Shown here piece after piece: positions 34,842-43,490 of a DNA stretch of 64,000 nucleotides (position 1 is the first letter of the stretch; each line of letters begins with the position of its first letter). This stretch comes from Candidatus Bathyarchaeia archaeon. GTDB lineage: Archaea > Thermoproteota > Bathyarchaeia > Bathyarchaeales > Bathycorpusculaceae. The translations under genes and the position numbers were made by a program. A model generated the notes under the pieces. It was not told the DNA's origin, did not search any database, and saw only the letters and a program-made list of their open reading frames with translations. Location: assembly GCA_030019335.1 (NCBI GenBank), contig JASEET010000004.1:62001-126000 (forward strand). The letters run 5' to 3'.

Positions 34842-34952
34842 GCGGGGGTACCCGAGCCAGGTCTAAATAGGCGGCCAGAAAGCCTAAGACAAGGGGGAGG
34901 ACTTAAGATCCTCTGGCGTAGGCCTCCGCGGGTTCAAATCCCGCCCCCCGCA
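34842..34952 (+). tRNA. tRNA-Leu (TAA) with an insertion in the D-loop
   Basis: 111 bases instead of about 86. The acceptor stem is GCGGGGG/CCCCCGC with discriminator A; anticodon stem GAGGA/TCCTC holds CTTAAGA (anticodon TAA), followed by a long variable arm, as in Leu. After GAGCCAGGTC there are about 25 extra bases, containing GTCT...AGAC and TAGGC...GCCTA stems, before the D-arm resumes at AAGGGG. This looks like an intron at a non-canonical site to be cut by the splicing endonuclease (endA at 54.8 kb). The 34953-35211 gap shows no gene. Confidence 0.88.
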
Positions 34953-35211
34953 CTACTCCATCTTTGTAAGGCGGCTTGAAATGGACTTTTCTGTTGTTGA
35001 TTGTAGAGGATGGTTCAGGATGGCCTCGACTAGGTTGTGGGACGGTACTTGTTCAATAAATCACAGGGCTTTCAATTTTGGCTTAAGAAGCGCTTATTCT
35101 ATAGGTTTTTGGAGTCAAACTGTGCAGGAAGCGATGTAGAGAATGGGTTATTGGGGGGAAAGGCTAATTTCGTTAAGGGCGTGTATAGTTTGTTGGGGTA
35201 ATGTGTAAGGG

Positions 35212-35538
35212 ATGGATGCTGCGACTAAGCGCATAGCGATGCAGCGTATTCGGACGCTTTTCCGTTTGGCAAGAGAAATTTTTCATGAAGACCCTGCGTT
35301 GGCGCAGCGTTACGTGGACATTGCTAGGAAAGTGGCTATGGCTGCTAAATTTCGTTTGTCAAGGGAATATAGGCGTCAAGTTTGTCGGCATTGTAAAAGC
35401 TTTATTTTGCCCGGTGTGAATTGTCGTGTGCGGATAAAGCAGAGGAGAGAACCACATATGGTAATAACATGCCTAAACTGTGGTGAGCAGTTGCGGATAC
35501 CGCTAAGAAAAGGGAGGAGAAAACAAAGCCATGAGTAA
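35212..35538 (+). CDS. rnp4: RNase P protein component 4 (Rpp21/Rpr2)
   Basis: 108 residues. The N-terminal helices (IAMQRIRTLFRLAREIFHED, ALAQRYVDIARKVAMAAKFR) precede a zinc ribbon with CRHC and CLNC. It processes pre-tRNA 5' ends together with the RNase P RNA, and in this window sits right after tRNA genes. It overlaps the next gene by eight bases. Confidence 0.92.
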   Translation: MDAATKRIAMQRIRTLFRLAREIFHEDPALAQRYVDIARKVAMAAKFRLSREYRRQVCRHCKSFILPGVNCRVRIKQRREPHMVITCLNCGEQLRIPLRKGRRKQSHE

Positions 35539-35812
35539 GTTAACTGCTGGGATGAAACGTCGCATCAAACGCAAACTAAGCGGAGAAAAACCCACAATAC
35601 GGATTGGTAAAAACAAAGTTTCACAAGAATTGTTGAAGGAAATTGAGAAACAACTAGAGAAGAAGGAAATGCTTAAGATTAAAATTTTGAAAACTGCCCT
35701 TCAAGAAGACGAAGCCAAACAAATTGCCTCAAGAATCGCTGAGCAAACAGAAGCATCATTGGTGGAAGTGAGGGGGCACACATTCATGCTTTATAAACGT
35801 CGTAGAAAGTGA
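35531..35812 (+). CDS. YhbY/CRM-domain RNA-binding protein
   Basis: 93 residues. CRM fold: KRRIKRKLSGEKPTIRIGKN, LLKEIEKQLEKKEMLKIKIL and AEQTEASLVEVRGHTFMLYK. The bacterial homologue associates with pre-50S ribosomes, so a ribosome-assembly role is likely here. Confidence 0.9.
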   Translation: MSKLTAGMKRRIKRKLSGEKPTIRIGKNKVSQELLKEIEKQLEKKEMLKIKILKTALQEDEAKQIASRIAEQTEASLVEVRGHTFMLYKRRRK

Positions 35813-35870
35813 AAGCCTTTATATTTGGCTTCATGATTTACTGAAGGAAAAGCTAAGAGGATAATGCGTC

Positions 35871-36338
35871 TTGATAACCCCTTATGATGTTCCAGCGTCC
35901 AAATTTATCGAAAAAGTAGCTAAGTATCTAAAAGAAAATGTGGACGAGATAAACCCGCCTCTATGGGCAAGTATTGTAAAAACTGGTGCACATGTTCAAA
36001 GGCAGCCGCAAAACCCAGACTGGTGGTATGTCCGATGTGCTTCTTTGCTGCGAAAGATTTACGTTCATGGATCAGTAGGCGTGGAAAAGTTAAGGGCTGA
36101 GTATGGAGGAAGAAAAGATTACGGCGTCAGACCAGAACATGCAGTCAAAGCAAGCGGGGCAATAATAAGGAAAGCCTTACAACAGTTGGAAGCCGCAGGT
36201 TTAATTGAAACATTCAAAACTCGTGGAAGAAGGGTAACACGCGAAGGGAGAAAGCTTTTACAGGAGCTAGCTGAAGAGCTTAAAAAGGAATTGGCGAAAG
36301 AGTTTCCTGAGTTAGAGAAGTATCAGAGAGATGGGTGA
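35871..36338 (+). CDS. rps19e: Ribosomal protein S19e
   Basis: 155 residues. PPLWASIVKTGAHVQRQPQN, WWYVRCASLLRKIYVHGSVG and KASGAIIRKALQQLEAAGLI are family signatures. The start is TTG 35871 with AGAGG upstream. It overlaps the next gene. Confidence 0.95.
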   Translation: MITPYDVPASKFIEKVAKYLKENVDEINPPLWASIVKTGAHVQRQPQNPDWWYVRCASLLRKIYVHGSVGVEKLRAEYGGRKDYGVRPEHAVKASGAIIRKALQQLEAAGLIETFKTRGRRVTREGRKLLQELAEELKKELAKEFPELEKYQRDG

Positions 36339-36669
36339 AATGTCAGAGGATGAACTGGAAGAGCTTCGTAAGAGAAAACTTTTGGCGTTACAGCAGAAAA
36401 TGGCTGAAGAGCAGAGAAAAGCGCAGATACAACAGCAGCTGGAATTGCAGAAGCAAGCCTTACTCAAAAGAATTTTGGCTTCAGAAGCCAGACAAAGACT
36501 GGCGAACCTAAAAATGGTTAGACCAGAATTCACAGACCAGCTAGAGTTACAGCTAATCCAACTGGCACAGCAAGGAAAACTACCAATACCTCTAACAGAC
36601 GCACAACTAAAGCAAATACTTGTCCAACTGCAAGCTCACAAGCGTGAAACAAAAATAAGAAGGATATAA
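36331..36669 (+). CDS. PDCD5-family DNA-binding protein
   Basis: 112 residues. The usual acidic start ([20 protein letters not shown]) is followed by the long Gln-rich helix and by [24 protein letters not shown]5 homologues have a three-helix fold and bind DNA; the role in archaea is not settled. It is embedded in the S19e-L39e-L31e translation operon, as in many archaea. Confidence 0.92.
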   Translation: MGEMSEDELEELRKRKLLALQQKMAEEQRKAQIQQQLELQKQALLKRILASEARQRLANLKMVRPEFTDQLELQLIQLAQQGKLPIPLTDAQLKQILVQLQAHKRETKIRRI

Positions 36670-36671
36670 AC

Positions 36672-36827
36672 ATGGCTCGAAACAAACCAACAGCGAAAAA
36701 ACGGAGACTATCAAAAGCAGGAAAACAGAGAAAAGCAGTTCCAACATGGGTTATAGCCAAAACAGCCGGAAAATTCCGAACACATCCTAAAAGAAGGCAT
36801 TGGAGAACCAGAAAAATAAAGGCTTAA
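36672..36827 (+). CDS. rpl39e: Ribosomal protein L39e
   Basis: A 51-residue, very basic protein of the exit tunnel. It begins [19 protein letters not shown] and ends with the hallmark [14 protein letters not shown]. It starts two bases after the preceding stop. It is easily missed because of its size. Confidence 0.95.
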   Translation: MARNKPTAKKRRLSKAGKQRKAVPTWVIAKTAGKFRTHPKRRHWRTRKIKA

Positions 36828-36831
36828 AGGA

Positions 36832-37380
36832 GTGAAACGCTCGGTGAAAGAAGAAAACGAAGAGGAAAAGCAGAAAACAAACGAAGAACAAACAGAGTTA
36901 ACTGAAACTGCTGAGGAAGCTGAAAGCGAAGAAAAGGCTGAAGAAATCCTAGAAAAGGAAGAGGAAATTGTAGAGGAAGCGGCTGTTGAAGCAGAAGAAG
37001 AGATGCCCGAGCCCATCGAAGAAGAGGTTAAACCACCGCCACGAGAAGAGAGACTAAAGGAAGAAGAAATAGTAGAAGAAGAAATAGTAGAAGAAAGAAT
37101 TTACACAATCCCGCTAAGCAAAGCTTGGATTGCACCACCCAATAAAAGAGCGCCAAAGGCAATACGGATAATTAAGGCGTTTCTAACAAGACATATGAAG
37201 TTGGAGGCACATAGAGAGGGAGAAATGGAGGAAGAAGAACCTAAAAGACTTATTATTAGTAATGAGGTGAACGAAAGGGTTTGGATAAGGGGCATAGAGA
37301 AGCCTCCACGAAAAATCCGAGTGCGGGCTGCAAAAGATAAAGAAGGCAATATCACTGTTTATTTGGCTGAAGGAGACTAA
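36832..37380 (+). CDS. rpl31e: Ribosomal protein L31e with a long acidic N-terminal extension
   Basis: 182 residues; normal L31e is about 80-100. The ribosomal core begins near residue 88 (RIYTIPLSKAWIAPPNKRAP, KAIRIIKAFLTRHMK) and includes NEVNERVWIRGIEKPPRKIR. The first 87 residues are almost only Glu with Ala, Lys and Pro, low-complexity and predicted disordered. The GTG start just after rpl39e supports one continuous gene. The extension may be real or a fused acidic leader. Confidence 0.92.
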   Translation: MKRSVKEENEEEKQKTNEEQTELTETAEEAESEEKAEEILEKEEEIVEEAAVEAEEEMPEPIEEEVKPPPREERLKEEEIVEEEIVEERIYTIPLSKAWIAPPNKRAPKAIRIIKAFLTRHMKLEAHREGEMEEEEPKRLIISNEVNERVWIRGIEKPPRKIRVRAAKDKEGNITVYLAEGD

Positions 37381-37383
37381 TCC

Positions 37384-38064
37384 TTGGCCATTTACCTATC
37401 CAGTCTTGTTGGAAGTGCAAGCATAGGCGTATACTCGCTTGTTACAGATAAAATACTTATAGTTCCAAAATGGGTTCCGCCTAAAAAGGCTGAAAAACTA
37501 AGAAAATGGCTGAAAGTTAAGCTAATACACACAACAATTGGTGGCTCAGTTCTGGCTGGTGCACTTGCATGCGCAAATTCAAACGGAATACTGCTTCCAC
37601 ACTACGTTCGAGAGGAAGAGCTTGAAGCAATAAAATCCAGTTTTGAAGGAAACATAACAGTAATGGAAACAAGGAAAACCGCATATGGAAACATTGTTTT
37701 AGCAAATGACTACGGTGCAGTCGTTGACCCGCGATTGAAAGCATCGGAAATTAAAAAAATTTCTGAAACTTTGGGTGTTGAAGTTGTCCCGGGTGAAATT
37801 GCTGGCTTACCGTATGTTGGGTCGTTGGCTGTTGCAACAAATAAAGGGGTTTTGGCACATCCTTTGTTGAGGGATTCGGAGCGGAAACCCTTGGAGGATG
37901 TGTTGAAGGTTCCGGTTGATGTTGGCACTATTAATTGCGGGATACCTTATGTTGGCACTGGTTTAATTGGTAACCGTTATGCGGCTGTGGCGGGTTTGTT
38001 GACGACTGGGCCCGAGATGTTTATAATTGGGCATGCTTTTGATGTTGTGAAGGAAAATGAGTGA
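37384..38064 (+). CDS. eif6: Translation initiation factor 6 (aIF6)
   Basis: 226 residues, five-fold pseudo-symmetric IF6 (pentein fold) that keeps 50S subunits from joining 30S. Repeats read IHTTIGGSVLAGALACANSN, GNIVLANDYGAVVDPRLKAS and GTINCGIPYVGTGLIGNRYA. The TTG start has AAGGAG upstream. Confidence 0.95.
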   Translation: MAIYLSSLVGSASIGVYSLVTDKILIVPKWVPPKKAEKLRKWLKVKLIHTTIGGSVLAGALACANSNGILLPHYVREEELEAIKSSFEGNITVMETRKTAYGNIVLANDYGAVVDPRLKASEIKKISETLGVEVVPGEIAGLPYVGSLAVATNKGVLAHPLLRDSERKPLEDVLKVPVDVGTINCGIPYVGTGLIGNRYAAVAGLLTTGPEMFIIGHAFDVVKENE

Positions 38065-38314
38065 AGTGAAAGTTTTCAGAGTAATAGGCGAAATTCGAAA
38101 GCCAAACTTAGAAACTTCCTTCAGAAAGGAAGTAATTGCCATCAAGCCTGAGCATGCCGTGGAAAAGGTTTACGCCGAATTATGCAGTAAACATCGCGTA
38201 AAGCGTTTCCACATAAAAATAGTGAAAGTCGAAGAGGTCCCGCTTCAAGAGATAGAAAATCCTTTGTTGAAAAAACTTGTTGTTGGAGAAGAGGAAGTTG
38301 GCAAGCAAAGTTGA
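38057..38314 (+). CDS. rpl18a: Ribosomal protein L18a (L20a/LX)
   Basis: 85 residues. VKVFRVIGEIRKPNLETSFR, KEVIAIKPEHAVEKVYAELC and KRFHIKIVKVEEV fit the archaeal L18ae (LX) family. It overlaps eif6 by eight bases and pfdA by 17, as is common in this order. Confidence 0.9.
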   Translation: MSEVKVFRVIGEIRKPNLETSFRKEVIAIKPEHAVEKVYAELCSKHRVKRFHIKIVKVEEVPLQEIENPLLKKLVVGEEEVGKQS

Positions 38315-38744
38315 AGAGGAAATTCGAAGATTAAGCGTTGAGTTGCGATTTCTTGAACAAACCGCGGAAGCCATACGGTCTAGGAGTAATATGGTAAACG
38401 CTGTCATAACAGACTTAACCTACGCGGACATGACCTTGGAAGGTTTAGAGAAAGAAAAGGAAAACTCAGAACTTCTCGTTCCAATAGGCGGCAACTCCTA
38501 CATCAAAGCAAAACTCGATAATCCGGATAAAGTAATCGTTGGAATTGGTGCAGGAGTTTCTGTTGAAAAAACGTTGCAAGAGGCAAAGGAAATCGTTAAA
38601 AAACGTTTAGAAAACCTTGAGAAAACGAGGACGTCGCTTCAGCAACAGTTTGCACAAGTCGCGGAAAGAATCAACGAAGATAGAGGGAAATTTGAAGAGT
38701 TAGCAGCCAAGCTTAGAAAGGGGAAAACTCCAAAAAATGTTTGA
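38298..38744 (+). CDS. pfdA: Prefoldin alpha subunit
   Basis: 148 residues from the TTG at 38298 (MASKVEEEIRRLSVELRF); a longer in-frame start at 38277 is less likely because it adds part of L18a in another frame. Two coiled-coil helices flank LLVPIGGNSYIKAKLDNPDK and VIVGIGAGVSVEKTL. Prefoldin hands unfolded proteins to the chaperonin. It overlaps ftsY by eight bases. Confidence 0.93.
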   Translation: MASKVEEEIRRLSVELRFLEQTAEAIRSRSNMVNAVITDLTYADMTLEGLEKEKENSELLVPIGGNSYIKAKLDNPDKVIVGIGAGVSVEKTLQEAKEIVKKRLENLEKTRTSLQQQFAQVAERINEDRGKFEELAAKLRKGKTPKNV

Positions 38745-39642
38745 AAGGCTGAAATCCGGACTAGAAGGACTTGTAAACAAGGTCACCACAACCAAGCTTA
38801 AAGCTGAAAATCTACGCCCAGTACTTTCAGAATTTAAAATAAGCCTCGTAGAAAATGATGTTGCTTTTCCCGTGGCGGAACAAATATGCGATGAGATGGA
38901 AAAACGCTTAGACGGAGTTCAAGTTAAACGACTGGAAGACCGTAGGAAAACTGTGGAGAAAAACCTGCGAGAAGTGCTTTTGGAAATCATGCTTAAAAAT
39001 GACAAAATAGACTTGTTAAAGGCTATTGAAGAAAAACGCAAAAAAGGTGAGCCCTTCGTCATAGTTTTTGTTGGGATAAATGGCACGGGAAAAACCACAA
39101 CTATAGCTAAAGTTGCACGTTTCTTGACTAAGAAGGGCTATTCCGTGGTTCTCGCCTGCAGCGACACCTACCGAGCGGGTTCCATAGAACAGCTAGAGGA
39201 ACATGCAAAACGTCTAGGAATACGCATGATCAAGCATAAGTATGGTGCAGACCCAGCGGCTGTAGCCTACGACACGATAAACCATGCAAAAACCCGTGGA
39301 ATAAACGTTGTTTTAATTGATACAGCTGGAAGAATGCAAACAAACAGAAACCTAATGAACGAACTTGCAAAAATTAAACGCGTCGTAAATCCAGACTTAA
39401 CCATTCTAACCGTGGATTCGCTCACCGGAAACGATGCCGTTATGCAAGCGGAAGAATTTCATAAAAGCGTAGGAATAGACGCAACAATACTAACTAAAGT
39501 GGATGCAGATGTCAAAGGAGGTTCAGCCCTAAGTGTAACATATGTGACCAAAAAACCCATACTATTCATTGGAACAGGACAGAAATATGAAAACTTAGAA
39601 GAGTTTGACCCAGAAAAATTTGTGCAGATGATTTTGAAATAG
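38737..39642 (+). CDS. ftsY: SRP receptor FtsY
   Basis: A 301-residue GTPase that docks SRP-bound ribosomes at the membrane. The N domain is about residues 1-100, G1 is FVGINGTGKTTT (113-121), then DTAGRMQ, TKVDADVKGG and GTGQKYENLEEFDPEKFVQM. It lacks the acidic A domain of bacterial FtsY, as usual in archaea. It ends the translation operon. Confidence 0.95.
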   Translation: MFERLKSGLEGLVNKVTTTKLKAENLRPVLSEFKISLVENDVAFPVAEQICDEMEKRLDGVQVKRLEDRRKTVEKNLREVLLEIMLKNDKIDLLKAIEEKRKKGEPFVIVFVGINGTGKTTTIAKVARFLTKKGYSVVLACSDTYRAGSIEQLEEHAKRLGIRMIKHKYGADPAAVAYDTINHAKTRGINVVLIDTAGRMQTNRNLMNELAKIKRVVNPDLTILTVDSLTGNDAVMQAEEFHKSVGIDATILTKVDADVKGGSALSVTYVTKKPILFIGTGQKYENLEEFDPEKFVQMILK

Positions 39643-39662
39643 TCGCGTTTGCTTTTTCGTTT

Positions 39663-40136
39663 TCACTCATTCTTCATCATGAACTCTCTAAACTTCTTCA
39701 AGTCGACTGGAACAAGAACTGGCCTTTTCAGATATTCGCATGGCCACTGCTCGCACTTATCACAGTATTTGACTCCTCTTTTCTCGGCGCATTCTTTCCT
39801 TCTTTTTAACCAGTTTGTTTTCTTCTTCAAGAAATTTGCTAGACCTATTCCCTTAATTTGCTTCATGTTACTCCATACATCTAAAAACCAAGAACTTTCC
39901 TCTAATCTTTCAGCTTTAAAGAGGTCAAAAAGGTTGCATGGGAATTCCTTACATCCCAAACAAATTTTTAAGTTTTTGCTACTTGAACACTGATAAATTT
40001 TACAATATTTCCTATATTCCTCGCTTAAGCCTTCATTAGATCTGCAGCCTCCACATTTCCCGTCAAGAAATGCTGTACATTCTCCGCAATAAAGTCCACA
40101 AGAAGCAACTAGATTCCATCTGTTTTCGTTTGACAT
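39663..40136 (-). CDS. DUF3795 family cysteine-rich protein
   Basis: 157 residues with many cysteines: ASCGLYCGECTAFLDGKCGG, CKIYQCSSS, CLGCKEFPC and YCDKCEQWPCEYLK. These match the DUF3795 family and suggest metal or Fe-S binding; its role is unknown. It is convergent with ftsY. Confidence 0.85.
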   Translation of the reverse strand: MSNENRWNLVASCGLYCGECTAFLDGKCGGCRSNEGLSEEYRKYCKIYQCSSSKNLKICLGCKEFPCNLFDLFKAERLEESSWFLDVWSNMKQIKGIGLANFLKKKTNWLKRRKECAEKRGVKYCDKCEQWPCEYLKRPVLVPVDLKKFREFMMKNE

Positions 40137-40197
40137 TTCGGTTGCCTTTCAATCTGATAATTTCAATCAAGAAGCTGTTCAGCAAATTGTTTTTAGT

Positions 40198-41112
40198 TTA
40201 GTATTTTCCCAATAACTTTAGCAGTATTGCCTTTGCTGAGTACAGTCTGTTTTCGCTTTGCTCATATATTATTGACTTTGAACTTTCGATAACGTCTGGG
40301 CTTATTTCATATCCTCGATGAATAGGCATGTCATGCATTACGTAGGCGTTGCTTTCCTTCAATAGTTCTTTGTTTATCTGGTAAGGCATCATAAGTTTGA
40401 TGCGTTTCTCCTTTTCTTCAGCGTATTTTGGGTCTAAGAAGAATTCCATGTCAATCCATGTGTCTGTATAAACGAAATCCGCGTCTTTGACGGCTTCCTT
40501 AACATTTAATGTGGTTTCATACAACCCTGTTTTTCTGGCATTTTCCAAAAGTTCCTCGTCTCTTGAGGGCTCGTTGAATATGGGGGTTACCGTGGTTATT
40601 TTAACTCCGGTTTTTGTGCATCCTTCGACAAGTGAATTGCAAACGTTGTTGTATATGCCTATATAAACGAGTTTTACCCCTTCTAACGTGCTTTTCTTCT
40701 CTTTCATAGCCATTAAATCCGCTATCGCCTGGCTTGGATGATATTTCTCATCGCATCCATTAATTACTGGAACACGTGAAGCTTCAGCCATACCCTGCAA
40801 ATCAGCATTTCTCTTTAATCTTGCCATTATGCAGTCAACGTTACGCGACAAATACTGAGTCTCGTCATAAATGTCTGCCATAGTAAAGTTTGTTGTTCTC
40901 CAATCTATGTAAAGCGCATGACCGCCAAGCTGAGTCATGGCAACCTCAAAGGAAACTCTAGTTCTCGTTGAGGTTTTCTGAAAAATCATAGCCAAAGATT
41001 TACCGTCCAAAGCATTTCGATATTTTTCAGGATTACGCTTAACTTCAATACTCTTATCAATTATTTCCATAAGCTGCTGACCAGTCAAATCCTTAAAATT
41101 AATTAAGTGCAT
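40198..41112 (-). CDS. Ornithine/aspartate carbamoyltransferase-family protein, divergent
   Basis: A 304-residue carbamoyltransferase. The carbamoyl-phosphate motif STRTR is at 48-52 and HPSQ at 125-128, both intact. The ornithine-binding motif that is HCLP in true ornithine transcarbamoylases reads HDMP (near residue 258, in VMHDMPIHRGYEI), so the key cysteine is gone, and the other substrate-side motif reads YTDTWIDM. The acceptor may therefore differ from ornithine. Overall similarity would still earn an argF label in automatic annotation. Confidence 0.8.
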   Translation of the reverse strand: MHLINFKDLTGQQLMEIIDKSIEVKRNPEKYRNALDGKSLAMIFQKTSTRTRVSFEVAMTQLGGHALYIDWRTTNFTMADIYDETQYLSRNVDCIMARLKRNADLQGMAEASRVPVINGCDEKYHPSQAIADLMAMKEKKSTLEGVKLVYIGIYNNVCNSLVEGCTKTGVKITTVTPIFNEPSRDEELLENARKTGLYETTLNVKEAVKDADFVYTDTWIDMEFFLDPKYAEEKEKRIKLMMPYQINKELLKESNAYVMHDMPIHRGYEISPDVIESSKSIIYEQSENRLYSAKAILLKLLGKY

Positions 41113-41150
41113 GCTCTCACCTTTTCAGACCAAACCAACATCTTAAGTTA

Positions 41151-41179
41151 TAAACTTTCCGAGAATATAAGAAAGTTTA
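41151..41179. promoter_or_regulatory. Inverted repeat upstream of the carbamoyltransferase gene
   Basis: TAAACTTTC (41151-41159) and GAAAGTTTA (41171-41179) pair perfectly over nine bases with an 11-base spacer. It sits 39 bases upstream of the carbamoyltransferase start, so an operator is plausible. The rest of the gap shows nothing. Confidence 0.35.
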
Positions 41180-41303
41180 GGATGGGCCTTCTAGGCTAGA
41201 TTCCGCGAACTTACTTGGCTGTTTCGCTTTAAAATTAACAGTAGCTTCATAACCAGCGATAATATGTATTACTTGCTACAAAGCGGTAAAGGAGGAACAG
41301 AAC

Positions 41304-42129
41304 ATAATTTTACTCGTAGCCTCAAACAAAGATGTTGCAAGCCTAAACATTGCCAAACAAATCCTAAAACATTACCATTTTGAAAAAATTGCGGAAAAGT
41401 TTCAGAAAAACTCGGTTTACGAAGCCGATATCAACGGCAGAAAAGTTAAACTTGTAACCTTGAACGAAGAATCTGTACAAGCACAAAACATAACAGATTT
41501 CTTTGCCAGTCTGGAACTTATAGTTTTCATTTCAAGACACAGCAGCATAAGCAGAACCCCAACGCTGTCAGTACACACCCCAGGTAATTTAAGCGAAGCA
41601 AAATTGGGTGGGATTCCAAGAAAAGTTTCGATTTCTCCAGCAAACACTATGAGAGACGTTTTGAAGGCTATGATGCGCTTTAAAGAAGAAATGCAGCTTG
41701 ACTACGAAGTTTCCTATGAATGCACCCATCACGGACCTTCCTTGAATGTGCCCACAATACTCGCTGAGCTGGGAAGTTCGCCTAAACAATGGAAAGATTT
41801 GAAAGCAGCTGAAGCAGTTGCCCACGCAACCGTGGAAGCTGTTATAAAATTCGGTGAATCCCAAGCTACGGCGGTGCTCGGTATAGGCGGACCCCATTAC
41901 AATAGGAAGTTCACCTCGAATAGCGTTAGAAAATAATATAGCTTTTGGTCACATGATTCCTAAATACGCTATTCCAAGCATAGACGTGAAAATTCTTAGA
42001 CAATGTGTGGAGAAAACCTTGGAAAAAGTTGAGTTTGCGGTTTTGGACTGGAAGGGAATAAAAGGCGGGTACAAATCAAAACTGGTTGGAATGCTCGAGG
42101 AAATAGGTGTACCCTTCAAGAAAGGTTAG
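41304..42129 (+). pseudogene. dtdA: D-aminoacyl-tRNA deacylase with a frameshift, ATA-type start
   Basis: DtdA removes D-amino acids from tRNAs. The coding sequence seems to start with ATA (41304-41306) after an ideal AGGAGG: ILLVASNKDVASLNIAKQ. No ATG, GTG or TTG is in frame until 41460, inside the domain. It runs through VSYECTHHGPSLNVPTILAE and IGGPHYNRKFT. There the frame is lost: a stop at 41934-41936 follows, while the +1 frame continues RIALENNIAFGHMIPKYAIP, then DWKGIKGG, and ends at 42127-42129. A one-base insertion near 41912-41920 would explain it. Confidence 0.8.
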
Positions 42130-42262
42130 CATCCAGAAAGGTTTTCAGCAGCAACTCTCACTTGAAGAGGAAAAGTTAATAGAAATGTTCAGGCTTATCT
42201 ATCAGAGCCGATAGCTACAGTAACGCTTATATCAGATTAAAATGTTGAGTGTGCGATGAAAC

Positions 42263-42436
42263 ATGGGCTTAAGATCATTCCTGTCCCAATGTGCAAGAAC
42301 CTTAAAGCTGGCGATAAAGCCTGGAAAAAGTGAGCTTTGGCTCTCAATAAAAATATGTTTCTTGGGCATCGGCGCAATCGGACTAATCGGATTTATAATT
42401 AAGTTACTGTCTTCTGCTCTACAACCGACAGCTTAG
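42263..42436 (+). CDS. secE: Preprotein translocase subunit SecE
   Basis: 57 residues: an amphipathic start (MGLRSFLSQCARTLKLAIKP), then one membrane helix (IKICFLGIGAIGLIGFIIKL), just what archaeal SecE/Sec61-gamma should be. It lies directly before spt5, its usual place. Confidence 0.92.
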   Translation: MGLRSFLSQCARTLKLAIKPGKSELWLSIKICFLGIGAIGLIGFIIKLLSSALQPTA

Positions 42437-42450
42437 AAGGAAGAAACTTT

Positions 42451-42939
42451 ATGGAGAAAGACGAGAAAGAGTCTTCAACAAAGATTTTTGCTGTGAGAAC
42501 AACAACCGGGCAGGAGAGAAATGTAGCTAAACTTGTTGCCGCAAAAATTGAAATGAAAAATATACCGATAAAGGCTATTCTTGTGCCTGAAACCTTGAGA
42601 GGATACGTCTTCATAGAAGCCGAGGGCCCACACTTCGTGGAAGAAGCCATATCAGGCGTAAAACATGTCCGGTCAAGGGTTCCAGGCATTGTAAGCTTCT
42701 CGGAAGTTGAAAGATACATTGTCAGAAAGCCAATAATTGAAGAATTAAGCGAAAACGACATAGTAGAAGTGACTGGTGGACCCTTTAAGGGCATGCGAGC
42801 AAAAATAACCCGTATTGATAAGACTAAGGAAGAAGTTACACTCGAATTGTTGGAGGCAACATTCACTCTGCCCATAACTGTTCACTCAGATTACGTCAAG
42901 CTAGTGGAAAAAGCAAAAACAGAAAGTGGTGAAATGTAA
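42451..42939 (+). CDS. spt5: Transcription elongation factor Spt5 (NusG)
   Basis: 162 residues. The NGN domain ([20 protein letters not shown] ... [14 protein letters not shown]) is followed by a KOW domain ([20 protein letters not shown]). It binds RNA polymerase with Spt4. One base separates it from rpl11. Confidence 0.95.
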   Translation: MEKDEKESSTKIFAVRTTTGQERNVAKLVAAKIEMKNIPIKAILVPETLRGYVFIEAEGPHFVEEAISGVKHVRSRVPGIVSFSEVERYIVRKPIIEELSENDIVEVTGGPFKGMRAKITRIDKTKEEVTLELLEATFTLPITVHSDYVKLVEKAKTESGEM

Positions 42940-42940
42940 A

Positions 42941-43435
42941 ATGGCTGAGAAAAAAGTCGTAGACCTACTCGTAAGCGGGGGACAAGCAACAGCCGGGCCA
43001 CCATTAGGTCCAGCCCTAGGTCCATTAGGCGTAAACGTCCTAGCAATTGTGAACAAAATAAACGAGCTCACAAAAGATTATTCTGGAATGAAGGTTCCCG
43101 TAAAAGTCACCGTTGACCCTGAAACCAAAGAGTTCGAAGTCAGCGTTGGAACACCCACAACATCAGCTTTAATCGTCAGTGAACTAAAAATTAAGAAGGG
43201 CTCAGGAACACCCAGCACAGAAAAAGTTGGAAATCTCACCATGGAACAAGTCATGCGCATAGCCAAACTTAAGCGTCCAGAGCTTCTGGCAAAAAATTTG
43301 AAGGCAGCCGCCAAAGAGGTTTTGGGAAGCTGTGTCAGTCTGGGAGTTACTGTTGAAGGCAGAGACCCTCGCGAAATCCAGCGGGAAATCGACGAAGGCA
43401 AGTATGACGAAACATTTAGTAAGAGCGAAGAATGA
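42941..43435 (+). CDS. rpl11: Ribosomal protein L11
   Basis: 164 residues from ATG 42941 ([20 protein letters not shown]), with GGTGA upstream; a start five codons earlier is less supported. It carries [20 protein letters not shown] and ends with the C-terminal rRNA-binding domain. First of the stalk genes. Confidence 0.95.
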   Translation: MAEKKVVDLLVSGGQATAGPPLGPALGPLGVNVLAIVNKINELTKDYSGMKVPVKVTVDPETKEFEVSVGTPTTSALIVSELKIKKGSGTPSTEKVGNLTMEQVMRIAKLKRPELLAKNLKAAAKEVLGSCVSLGVTVEGRDPREIQREIDEGKYDETFSKSEE

Positions 43436-43490
43436 GAAGAGAATATTTTTATAACCGCGTTCTATTCCCTCATTGGCACGAGGCTTTAAA

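Noticed and set aside
34953-35211. A plus-strand frame after tRNA-Leu
   Set aside because: It is interrupted by stops, has no ribosome site and no recognisable sequence.
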